In this document: positions 33,216 through 45,600 of the stretch, piece after piece
Position numbering within the stretch: position 1 is the stretch's first letter
How the letters are laid out: each line of letters opens with the position of its first letter
Origin: Spisula solida
Taxonomy: Eukaryota; Mollusca; Bivalvia; Venerida; Mactridae
Assembly: GCA_947247005.1 (NCBI GenBank)
Contig: OX365948.1
Coordinates: 1,674,001 to 1,738,000 of the forward strand
Direction: 5' to 3'
DNA: 64,000 nt
The notes under the pieces: generated by a model
Told to the model about the DNA's origin: nothing
The model's database searches: none
The model's input: only the letters and a program-made list of their open reading frames with translations
Position numbers and translations under genes: made by a program

Positions 33216-35147
33216 TTTATGTCAACTTTTGTCATGAACTATCAAACATATAACGTTGAAACTTAAAACACAATAAAAAGTATTGCTCCATGAATACCTT
33301 ACTCTGTTAAGCAATACACATTACTGTGTCCTATAAGATGTAAGGGTTCACTGTTAGTTCGTTACTACCTGCTCTTGATCTGTTTTTCCAGTTCCGATGA
33401 TTGTTTTGAGTTTGTTATTGTTTTCAATTTCAAATTAATCGAGGTCATGTACATTTCATGGGCGTAGGTTTTTAAAAACGATATCAAAATGTGCAGTAAT
33501 TCAATTTAGATTAACATGAAACATGCTGCATTATTTTATTATTTGACTTTTCAAAATATACCAATGACGTCATGTCACGCGCACATGAAAATAACGGTAC
33601 GTTCATAATAATAACAATGTTCTTTCATACCTTATGATACAACATAAATCGCAAATCAGACGACAATTCTCTGGCGTAACTTAACAATTGGCTGTTGTCT
33701 GCTGCTGTAATTTTAGTGGCGTCACTCAATTATGAAACTCACAATAAACGATTAACGTACTGATAACTGAAAAAAAAACATGCAGATTTCTGAAAAAAGA
33801 CGCTTGGCGTTGCGCGTAGTAATGCATTGCTCCTACAAATTATGAAAGTCAACTTAGAAATATTATGATACACACGGTGACGACATAAACTCGTATATAT
33901 GAACGTAGTACATGTATAAGATTTTACGGGAGGGTGGTGATCGAATCAATGTCAACAGAGGGCCAGAAGACTCGTATGTGAACACCAAACGCGTTTCTGG
34001 CGCCGTAAATGCAGCTTGACGTTTCAGTAATGCGACCGTTAAGTGTAGTTAGATTTTACTTATGTGACTTTCCAGAAACCACTTGGAAATAATTTAAAAA
34101 TGCAGATAGCGAGGGTCGCTTGGGTTGCACATTTTTAAAGGACGAAGAGTAAATGGCTGTTTTGATTCGGGAGTCTAAGAAGAATACCAGGGATGAACTT
34201 TTCAGGAAGAGTTAGTGCCACAGAAGTAAATTCATTATGACGACGTTAACGTCTGGCTTGCGGTGATGTCCGTTAGTATGCATTATGTAAAAATGCTAAT
34301 ATCACATTAACTGTTCTGTGTATTTTCATAAAATTTGGCAAGCACATTCTAAATAGATTCATGTAACTTTGTGTAAAATTTGGTTGTTTTTCTTATATTG
34401 TGGACGATTTCATAGCATCAGTGACATTACCTTTGGATCACCCCACGTATATCAGGTTACAATTACTATTGGGCACATTACTAGTATATGTGGGACACAA
34501 ACAATTGACACAAAACAGGTAACTGGTTCTAAAGAGATTTTATTTTTGGCATCACAAAACATTGTATTGCACAGAACTGGTTCATTATAAAATGGAACAT
34601 GCATCCATATTTCCCAAGGTTTCAAAAATGTTCATGTTGGTTATTATACATGTGTGTCTACAAACACATGTACTTAAATACTAAGTCATTTTCATTTAAA
34701 CAGGTAAAATGTCTGTTTTGGAAACAAATACACATTTTGCAAACAAATATTGATGTAAATATTGAAATACAATTAACCACACATAGTCTAGCAACACTTG
34801 AAGTCAGTAGATTTGTATATTGTTTGTATCAAACAACACTATGGTTTCGAAAATTATGACTTGACAGCTTTTCATGCTATTTTTACCCTTGACCGAGCTC
34901 TGTAAAGTGTATGCTCAGAGTAGACAAGTACAGTTTGCAGCACATTTCCATGCAAATTTGTAACTAGATGTAAAAGCATCATGATGTTTTTTGTAAATAT
35001 CATTCAAATACAATAGGCATTCCCAAAGCCATGGGAAAGAAGAATATTCAAAATCTAAACATGTCAACTTTAAGCTCACCATGAAACCTAACTATTCAGA
35101 TCAGTAATGAAAGACATGTACATAACATTAATACAAACATGATTAAA
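33216..35147. other. Non-coding spacer
   Basis: No gene is supported. Open frames of 73 and 86 codons at 34369-34859 have no recognisable motifs and are not conserved-looking. Confidence 0.5.
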
Positions 35148-35345
35148 TAGCCTAGTGATTGAGCATATGGTTAGTAGATGGGAGGTTGATGGTTTGCACC
35201 CAATATGCCCTCACCAGCATTGTGAAGTAAAGTGCCCTCGCCCCTGCCCCCCCCCAATCATTGAGTCAGTGTTAACATTGACCATTGGGCACAACACTAA
35301 ATGCCAGTAGATCTATGTTCCCTTGTTTAGCACTCGACATTAAAA
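35148..35345 (+). mobile_element. tRNA-derived SINE copy
   Basis: The tRNA-like head has an A-box-like ATAGCCTAGTGATTGAGC and a B-box-like GATGGTTTGCACCC. A body with CCCTCACCAGCATTGTGAAG and CCTTGTTTAGCACTCGACAT follows. It is too degenerate for a functional tRNA. Confidence 0.55.
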
Positions 35346-36604
35346 TTGGTGACTGGACTATGATCATCTCTCAAACACTTACGAAGACAGCTAACATCAT
35401 GAATTAGGTGCAGCATCTACCAACAAAGATAATATCATTGATGACAATCGCAACAATAATAACTAACCTCAAAAAAGACAAAGTATAAATATGAAAGACA
35501 AATCCCACATTGAGCCATAAAATATAATGTTACAGTAGGGGAACTATCAACCTTGCACCACAATTACATTACCATTATAGCAATTCAACAAATCAAGATA
35601 AAGTACAAGTAGAACTCCAGGCTCCTCTTTGGAGCATGTACATGAGAAAAGGGCCTAAAGTACAAAAAACATCGAAAACAGCAGATGCTAAATTGCTAAC
35701 ACAATGCACACCTGTGCTGTGTAACAAAGCTTTCTATTTAGTGCCATTATATTAGAGTAAGTATCTAAGATACTACTATCAATAGGGACAAACATGATCA
35801 CAAATGTAAAATAGATGAATGTAAGCAGTTTTCTCTAAATACAGGCACACATACAGACAAAACAGAGGCTGCAGAATACAATAAAACATAATTTTATAAT
35901 TTGCCATTTTTGTTTTTGCCGAACATTTTATGATATGTACACATCTAATGTAATAATAACAACAAACACTTTCAATATTTGCAATATAAATGTAGGGGAC
36001 AACATGAATATTAGCACATAAACAGGTATTTGTTATATATTAAAGCCATTTAACTAGACTATATTTCTAATTGTGTATGCATATTCAAATACAATTATAC
36101 AAGGTTTTTAACATTTTATGCATTGAAGCCTGATGCCACTATAAGTTAATTGCAAGATTATCATCCTCTGGTGGATGTTTTTTATTAAAACAATAGAATG
36201 GCCAATCATATTTCCTGTTACTGACCGAGAGTTATGGTGTGGTCTGATTGGTTGTCCTTATCCTTAAGTCAAGTAAGATCAATATTGAATACCACCCCTT
36301 GGCTAGATTCTGACAACTTCGCTTTATTTTCTTTGACAGTTGTGAAACATTCTAGGAGTCTTATTATGTAACAGAAGAGAATATCAATTGTTTAAAGAAA
36401 ATAAATCCTGATATGACAAACAGGGTGTGAGAGGGTTGATAATCTAGGACTTTATTGATAAATGCCTCAACAAAATATGTCTGAACTACACAGAATTATA
36501 AACAGATTCTCATCAGATAACCAAACATAATTATGACATTATGAGCATGTTACACTTGGTGTTTGAGGTTGTAAGGTGTCATCATTGACTGATATGATTG
36601 TCTT
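35346..36604. other. RTCA 3' flank / 3' UTR region
   Basis: No separate gene is seen. The RTCA stop codon is at 36607-36605, so the 3' UTR runs leftward from there. A possible minus-strand AATAAA (TTTATT on plus) lies at about 36451, roughly 150 bp downstream of the stop, and another at about 36322. Confidence 0.4.
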
Positions 36605-39600
36605 CTATGAGGTCAGTTGTTGATTCTTTAATCCTATACCCTCACATTCTATCACAGTCTGTCCCGCAGATATCTTGTTAACTATAAATTTAGCCTGAAA
36701 TTGAAACATTTCATTCCAATGCTTATGGTGTATATGTCTCCCCCTGTATAATTATGTGAGAGGTATGATCATGTAAATTAGCATGAATCAATATAATGAC
36801 TTCCTGAAGGTAAGTATAGTCTTCTTAGTTCAAACTTTACTTACAAGTCAGATTAACAAGTTAGTTTTGGCATGGTTATTTAGTTTGGTTAATTAGTTTC
36901 AGATCAGTGCAACTCAAATCTGAGTATTCTCTTACTCAAGTTCTATAACTGTGTTAACACATCAGACCCATATCATTAACTAAATTCCTTCAAAATTCTG
37001 GCAAATTTACTGATTTCAACAATTTAATCTTGAAATATTTGTTCCCCATTCAAGTTTTATTCTAACACAAAAATAATATAAAATAATAACAGAAAATGAT
37101 CAGAAAAAAGATGTTTAGTCAATCAAGTGGTTTTAAAGACAAAAACAAAACCCGCTCATCTCATTAAACGAACAATTAAATAATAAACAACAAGAAAACT
37201 AGCAATGTGCAATAACTAACTTATTATGTATTTTAAGCAAACCTATATTTAGCATTGTGATCTGTTCTTTGAAATTGCTAGATTTTTAAACATGAATGCT
37301 TACATGTTTTAGTTGCCTAGCAACCCGGATAGCAGTCTCTGTTAGTCAGGTAATCACACCACAAGAAATTGACGACTTTCCATTGGCTAAAGCCATCAGA
37401 ATCATCAGCTTAAATAATCAATGCATCTGATTTTTTTTCAGTTGTCCTATCAAGTTTTCCTGGACTTCATGATCAACCTGTACTAACTTGCTCTTCCACA
37501 AGCAACTGATAATTTCTCCACATGTGGAGGACCATGTGAAAGAATAACAATACCTGCCCGACCCAGGTATGGAACCCAGAACAGCTGGGTGAGAGTTTGC
37601 AAGCTACCAACTGCGCTAACAGGGTAGAGTCAGTGGATACAAGGTACTTACATTAGTTAATTGTTTTGCTACATGTATAGCTGTCTCTGTATGGAGTGTT
37701 ACAGGACCACAACGTATGGAAGATTTACCATTGGCTAGAGCCATCAATATGATCAGCTGAAAATCAAGTAAAAAATAATCAAAATCTTATCACGTTTTGA
37801 AATTTTATTATAAATTTCACTCAGTTTTGAAGCAAATGATTTCCCAAATACACTACATGTCAAATAAATATTGACAAGGGAGAAAACTAGTTTCAGACAA
37901 TACTGTACATTAGGGTACTGTTTTATCAAAGCACTTACATAATCTTAAAGTAACGCTCAAATTTAATCCCTATTTAAATAATTAACCGTAGCAAATTGTA
38001 GTAAAGGGGTTTGTAATATCAATGGCGAATCAGTAAATTCATTCCTTCAAACCACATAATATTATGTTCCTACTGTTGATTTGTTCAAGAATTATGAAGA
38101 ATCTAAACTGTGTGTGTAACTTTACTATTTAAGTAAGTGCCTTGATAAACAGTACCCTGTTACCTATCTCATGCAACACTTGATACAAAAATATGATAAT
38201 TGCCATAATGTCACTTATTACAAGTACATTTACCAGACTGTATTTGTCAATAATCACCAACTTATTTGTTTAAGACACATATCTTTACTCATATAATAAG
38301 CATTTACTAAAGTTCCAGTTATTATAATATAGTATACGTTTTGTGTACTGGTTTTGTTTATTACATAAACATAATACATTGTCTGTCATACCTGATCTTG
38401 TAAGAAATCATCAACACAACCACCATGGCATAACTGATTCAACAAGTTTTCACCCACTTCTTTCCCTACAGCATGAGCAGGTACACCTGAAACAATAAAC
38501 AGGGTTTCTACTCAGACTAAATGGCCAATCTAGAAAAATGATCGAAAGTTTGTTTCGGTTGCCATTAGCACACACCCCTATACCAAATCTCAGTTTAAAT
38601 ATTGTTCTACTGCTAAATTTCTGCTTTTGATTTCAAATGACTGTAACTTTGTCAAAACATTGATGTTTTTTATCAAATAACTTTAAATTTCAGCAGAAAA
38701 ATGCCTTCTTTCTCATGCAGCAAATTTCCAGATTATTACAAAAATGAAGGACCCCTTAATAAATAACCCAAGCTACATAAATCTAACCTGTGTTAAGCAG
38801 CGAGACATGTAATACAGTAAATGTCTGTGACATGCTCAATACAGGTGTATTTAATAATAGATTAATACTAGATTAATATTAGATAACAAAGGGCAATATA
38901 TCAAGCCCATTACCATTTAATATCAAACTGCTTCATTCCTATAATTACAGCCAACACAAATAGTTTGTGCCTATGGTTAGATTCGAACCTATACTGTATG
39001 GCACAATCATCTTAATAGGCCACAGCTATTGCAACAACGTCATAAACGGTTACCTTTATACCATTTTATACATTTAACCTTTAAGTGTGACCTAAAATCC
39101 CAAAGTTGAAATGTGTTGCTGCCAACTGAATTTAACTATGATTTACAAGATTTAACTTTTGTTATATGTACAACAGAAATAGTTTTTTCAATCTCAACAG
39201 CACTTACCTTTCTTTCCTAAACCATTTGCTCCAAACGTACAACCAGTGTCAGTATATGCACATACTCTGTAAAATAAAAAGGTTTTAAAAAGTTACCAAG
39301 TTTCAAGTGCGACACTTTAACTTCCCCCGGTCATTGGGCTACCAAACGAAACCTATGTTTGAGTCTTACTGGAAAGACTATGGTACTTCCCTCCTAGTTG
39401 GTATGCGGTCAAAATAGAGGTACGGCACCCAGGAATATTGAACATGTACATACACCGCCCTCACAGGTACCAATTCACACCATGGTCGAGTGTAGCATTG
39501 TGGGTTATTCTTGCTCAGAGAAATTAAGTAGTGGCACAGATGGGGATCGCGCGCCCCACCTCTAGGCCACCACTCCCCACAGATAAGGTTGTCTGATTAA

Positions 39601-42600
39601 CATGAAGTCATGAGATTACTGGCAGCACTGTATGATCTGTATCTGACAATGGTTTCCTGTGGGTATTAACTGTTTTCAACAATTTTACACTCATGTGTAT
39701 ACAGCAGACAGTTGACATACTGGTAACCAGTTTTCTTGAACTGAACAACCAGAACTATTTTGATTTTCCACAAAAAAAACCTGATAAATTGCTCCCATGA
39801 GACGGATATGACTGAAGCTGAGTCCACACAATCCATGTGTACTCAGTATGTGTACTCAGTATGTGTAGATTTATAAACAAAGCATCCCCTTAAGAAGGTT
39901 GTACAATATAAGTTTGATTACTTTAATTTCTAACATTCATAGTAACTTCAACATTCAGTCAAACCACATTAGGTAACAGTTCTATTGACATTAATAAAAT
40001 GGTTTTAAAATTGACTAGTATCGATTATAAGGCTTATTTTCTTGTTGTAATACATGTACTAACATTCAATATCCCAATGGCAGTATTTCAATCATATGGA
40101 GACTACTCAGTCACATTATCCTTAAACTGGACCAATCAGGAGCAGATAAGTTAGTATTAGGCTTAAAATCATCATTCTTCAAAAGATTTATCATTGATAA
40201 TGATGATTGTAAACCTAATGATAGATTATGGTTTTTAGCCCAAGTTTTTAAGCTACCATTCTAACATGACCCAAGATTTTGCCAATATAGACAAAGAACA
40301 AATTGTTACTTTGTATGATGTTGTATATTTGTATATACCAATGAAATGACGTCACGTTGTGCAGGTATTCCATTAATGAAGTCATGCAGGTAAAAATGTA
40401 AAGTTTACAACATACTTTCACAAAGTAACACATGCTTAAGAAATGATTGTGCACTTAAATCATATTAGAATCAAAATAAAATATTCAAAAGCTGTTCTAC
40501 AACAGTTTGTCGTTCTGACGCTTTATAGTTAATTCCTATGCGTCAGAACATCAAACCATTGTATAACAGCCGGTATACTGCGGTTTGTCATATGTCATTT
40601 CTTATTCTTAATTATACACTAAGAACCAACAAATGAAGCTAGTAATGACAGTATCATACACTGAGAACCAACAAATGAAGCTAGTAATGACAGTATCATT
40701 TTGAAGAACTGTGTTATATATTATCCAACCCGTAATCTCCAGCTTCTGAGGAGAATACCAACACACCATAACAGCCAGTGTACATTTATGCTTAAACTCA
40801 ATCAACTTTAGAAGAGAAACAAACTCACATGATACCTGTACCATTTCCTATACAGTTTGTTTCCTTCACTATGTCTATTTTAACTGGTACATCTTTAAAA
40901 TCTTCTCGTATTGCCTTCTCACAACTCTCAGCCATTTCATGAGCAACCTTAAATAAGAATCATGATACTGAAATACAGTGGTGCTGATTGAATGAAGAAT
41001 AGAAGGAAGTTAGTCAACAATAGAGGCTAATACTGATAGAATATTATATATATATACACATGTTGATCACCCCTCGTATATACCTCATTCAGTTTAACAA
41101 GTAACTGTCAACAGCAAAAGCTTTGTCAAGAAAAAAGAATATATTTCAACTTCACAAATTCAAAATTTCAACTTAAATATTTCACTTTTTCAACTTTTTT
41201 TAATAATTTCAAGTGTGAAGTTGTAGTCTTGAATTTGTGAAGACCAACATTATAACATAACCATATTCTAGTCACATGGCACTATACAGGGTGTCCCAAA
41301 AAAACGGGGACCTAGGCTAAATAGTCGTAACTTTTTCTCTTTTATTAATAACACAATGTCAATATGACAAAACATTAAGGGATGAATACCGTTCAAAATA
41401 ACAATATCATCATTGTGATTATTTAGTCCGAATACCCAGAGTTATCTCCCTTGTTTTCAATCACGTATTTAGTATATTAGAATACAGTGAACAGGGAATT
41501 TCAGCGTGTTCATAAACAGATTTACATGTCGATCCCAAATGATATTTCAGGGGTCCCATAGTCAAGGATAATGACTCTACATACACTTGTTCATCATGTA
41601 TGGCAAACATATTGACTATTGGGCCCATCTCCGAGCTAAATTTAGGCCAATTGCCCTAAGGTATGAGGTCAAATGTCAGTACTTTCTTGCGAATATATCA
41701 AGATTTTGCTGTTGATTTGTTGTAATAAGTGGTTTCTGCTTTCTTATAAATGCTGACACACTAAATGACTCTGATATACATCTATGAAGTTTTGATTTTG
41801 ATATAAGTTCATATTATTACCTTTTGCTTCTTACTAAGCTTACTTGTTGATTGTTCTCAATAATAATAAATGAATCTTTATATTTTGCTTCTTTGGCGAT
41901 TGTTAATGAATATTTTGAAGGTTGTCTGCTTCCCTTTTATTTAATATACTTGCCACTTTCTCCCCTCTTTCATTATTTCATTGCAAAGTTCTTCGATCTT
42001 AACAATATTTTCATCACCTATGTGGCTTTTAAACTTTGTTTTCTAAATATGAACACTGAAGGCAACAATGTCTTATCTAATGATGAGATTTTCAAGACCA
42101 GTCCGCAAAAAAACAAGAAATGACACTGTGTGTGAAATGATGACGTCACTTCCTGTTTATGGCAAAATCTATTAACAAGTACCTATTTAAAAAATGAGAA
42201 ATTACTTTTATACACTCTCACAAAACAACAGTCAAATTCATTAAAAATTAAAAAAGTTATAAAGGATTTAGGTAGGTCCCCGTTTTTTTGGGACACCCTG
42301 TAGTACACTTAACAATATTCCAATCATGCAGCAAGACTTCCGTGAAAATATGAAAATAACAGGGAATCTCCAACAACCTCTCTATAACAACACCTTCAAA
42401 ATTTCCCTTAGCCTATATTTACTATAAATGTAACATCTGTAGAGCAACAACCTTTAAACAACGGCCAATATTTGCTGCTCCCAGAAGGTGTTTCTCTACA
42501 GAGGTTGCACTGTATAATCTAGTACACATTTATACATACAAATAGAAGCAATGAGAAAATTGCCATACCCTAACAGGTAACACTCCAGCAACAAATGCTC

Positions 42601-45600
42601 TACCATATATATGTGTGACATTACCAGGATTTAACATAGTAACAGCTGTAAGCTCCTTCACTGGATACACAGTCACAAATACCTCCCCTCCACCTTTAGG
42701 AAAATATCCCCTATAAAAATAAAATCAATGGAATCAAAATTCAAGCATAGTGTTTTTATGAGCTTTGACCTCCTGCTCAATGCAAGTGGATATCTGAACT
42801 ACTTTGTTATGAGAGAAATACTTCTACCTGTAATAAATTGATACACAATCAATGAAAAATTTTACGGTGATTGTCAATCATACTACCCTATCATTTTGCT
42901 TTAAAGACAAGGTTTTTGGACAAGGCAGGGGGGGGGTCTTATAAATGCAGAGGCGCAGCCTACATGAAAATTTAAAAAATCTTTTGTTTGGATTGAAATA
43001 CAGCAAAAATGTAAGTTGTTAGCATGTTATTCTGGAACTATATAATATTTCAGATTACGTAACCCCCCTAAGGTATAGATTTTTTCGTGTCCAGGTATGT
43101 TATAATGGAATGTAAAAATCGTTCAATTTATGACATTCTTGATAGACCAAAATGTACTCGCTAATTGTACATGATGATCTATGCATGCCTATACTTAATG
43201 ACATGTATGCATGAATGCTTGTGTACAATATAAATAATAGAATTTATGACAATAGTTCACCCTTGTAACCAAGATAAACCAACATGATTGGATGAACTCA
43301 ATATGATAGCAAAATGGCCGACATGAAAAATGAGGTAAGTACATTGTTTTCGCAATATTTTCCATATAAACTATCCAGATTGTGTATCTCAATAGTACAT
43401 ATTCAACATATGAAGATGACCCAATATCGATCTTGACCTAGATTTTGTTGTGATGATCATTGTGATCAAGTTTCAAAAAGATTAAGTCAAAATTGTGATG
43501 TCTAGTGACTATACAATGTTTATCTATTATTTGACCTAGTGACCTAGTTTTTGACCCCAGATGACCCAATATCAAAATTGGTCTAGATTTTGTTGTGATG
43601 ATCATTGCGACCAAGTTTCATAAAGATTAGGCCAAAAGTGTGACCTCTAGTGACTACACAAGCAAATTGTGGATGGACGGACGACGGACGAAGAGTGATC
43701 ACGAAGAGACAGAGTGAGCTAAAAATGTATACCTCTCACATACTCTATAACCAATTACTTTCTATGGGACGAAATTTCATGGTTTTGGTGAAAAAGACCG
43801 TTTTGTGGGTACGTAATTTTAAGGATTTCGGATTTCATGAAAAATGACATGATCAAAATAAAATTCACACAAATTATCAGAAATCATTCAAAATTCAAAC
43901 AGATATAATAAATGTTTTTATTACATGTTGATATATGCAAGTAAACTTTCCAAAAACCTTATACCTGACGCAACTCGAAAGCAAGTATGGCAGCCACTGA
44001 AAACTTGACATATTTTTTGGTATAATCATTTATTTCATTGGTGATTTAATTTCATGGTTGAGGTCATCCACAAAATTAAATCCCACGTTAATATTAATCA
44101 TTTTACAGTATAACAAATATTTTCATATCCAACATTTACCTTCTAGCTATCTGGCAGTCAAATTTTACACCAAACTTCTCAGCGACTGGTTTAAACACCT
44201 GCATTATAAGCAAAACACTATCAATGTACAAAAGGTAATAATTACTCCTATACTGGGATTTAAACTCATACTATACAGTACCATCACCTAGCAATGTCAA
44301 GTATGATCGTACTACATCACTCAGCAATACATCGCAATAACCCCAAAGAGCTTTCACAAATAACCAGTTTCAATTTAACTGAATCACACAACACTAGTAT
44401 TAAGTAATGGGCTGATATGTGGATAACCACACTGACTATATTATGTACAGGGAGATCGCTATCTTACAAACTCATATTGTGCGTGTACTTCAAATATATC
44501 CGAATAGTCATACTAGCAGTAGAGCGGATTCAAACAACATTAACTCAGTAAAACACACACATGATACACAGTAAGTTCAGGCACAAAGTCAAAATTAAAT
44601 TAAATGTCAAGCAGGGCTCGACACTAACACTGGTCCGTTGGTCCGAGACCAGTGGAAATACAGAAGGACCAGTGAAAATTCTGGAGGACCAGTAACTGTA
44701 CTATTTACAAATTGGGCGCTTTTGCGCTGTCGGACCAGTGGCCAAAAAAGTTAGTGTCTAGGCCTGTCAAGGCCATGCCTTCCAATCTATAAGTTTTTCA
44801 ATCAATGCCTTATGAAATGTTGGACAATGATCGTGCCACTACTGCTGGACACAAGAGTAGAATTCTATGCTTTATCATATAATTGTAACCAAGCATAAAC
44901 ATATCCTGAGTTACTAACCATAAGTGTGTAATCAATGGGTGGGGCCATATCTGCGTTAGTTCCACCCCTTAACGTCATAGTACCGGGACCATTACCCATC
45001 AGAAAACAGGGTAAAGCTGCCTGCATCAACAAACATATACTCCTGCAATAAACATTTATTTACTAATCAATAACCAGATATGTATATCCATGTATGTATA
45101 TAACCAACCTAACTTATACAAAACCAGTACTCATAAAAACTTTCATTATTGTATCTAAAACAGTTTTTGGGACACTTGCAACACATAACAATGTTCTCTC
45201 ATACCCTCGTGGCGATGAATAACATCAGGAATGAGGTGTCGAGAGTGATTAACTATAAGTTGGAAAAACTTGTTTCACAATCGACCTTAAATAAATTAGT
45301 ATAAACTAACACATAACAAGTCAATGCTTGCAGCATATACATATGTACACTTACAAAGTTTATAAATGGTCAACTGTATAGATACTTTAGTTTAGTTTAG
45401 TTGGATTGTTGCAACATAGTTGGCTGGCGAATGATTTTTATTTCAGATATCATTTACATCTAGAAATATGTGACCATCACAAGCACCCATAAAACTCAAT
45501 TATAAACTCTAAACATTATCTACATACCCTGCAGTGTGTGTGTCAGCCAGGTAGTTTCCTGATTTTACTATGCCAGGATAAAACTGTATCTCTGTCGAGT

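Noticed and set aside
37545..37628. Possible functional tRNA gene on the minus strand
   Set aside because: A and B boxes are good but acceptor-stem pairing and a standard anticodon arm are not evident. A SINE head explains it better. A tRNA covariance scan would decide.
40836..40836. Alternative donor for RTCA exon 7 (GTATCA after 40836)
   Set aside because: It would leave phase 1 and cannot join exon 8 in frame. The downstream GTGAGT (after 40829) gives [13 protein letters not shown], which matches the family.
41851..42123. 90-codon open frame inside the mariner-like element
   Set aside because: No DDD/DDE catalytic pattern or DNA-binding motif is visible, and its composition is AT-driven and hydrophobic, so it is not called a transposase.
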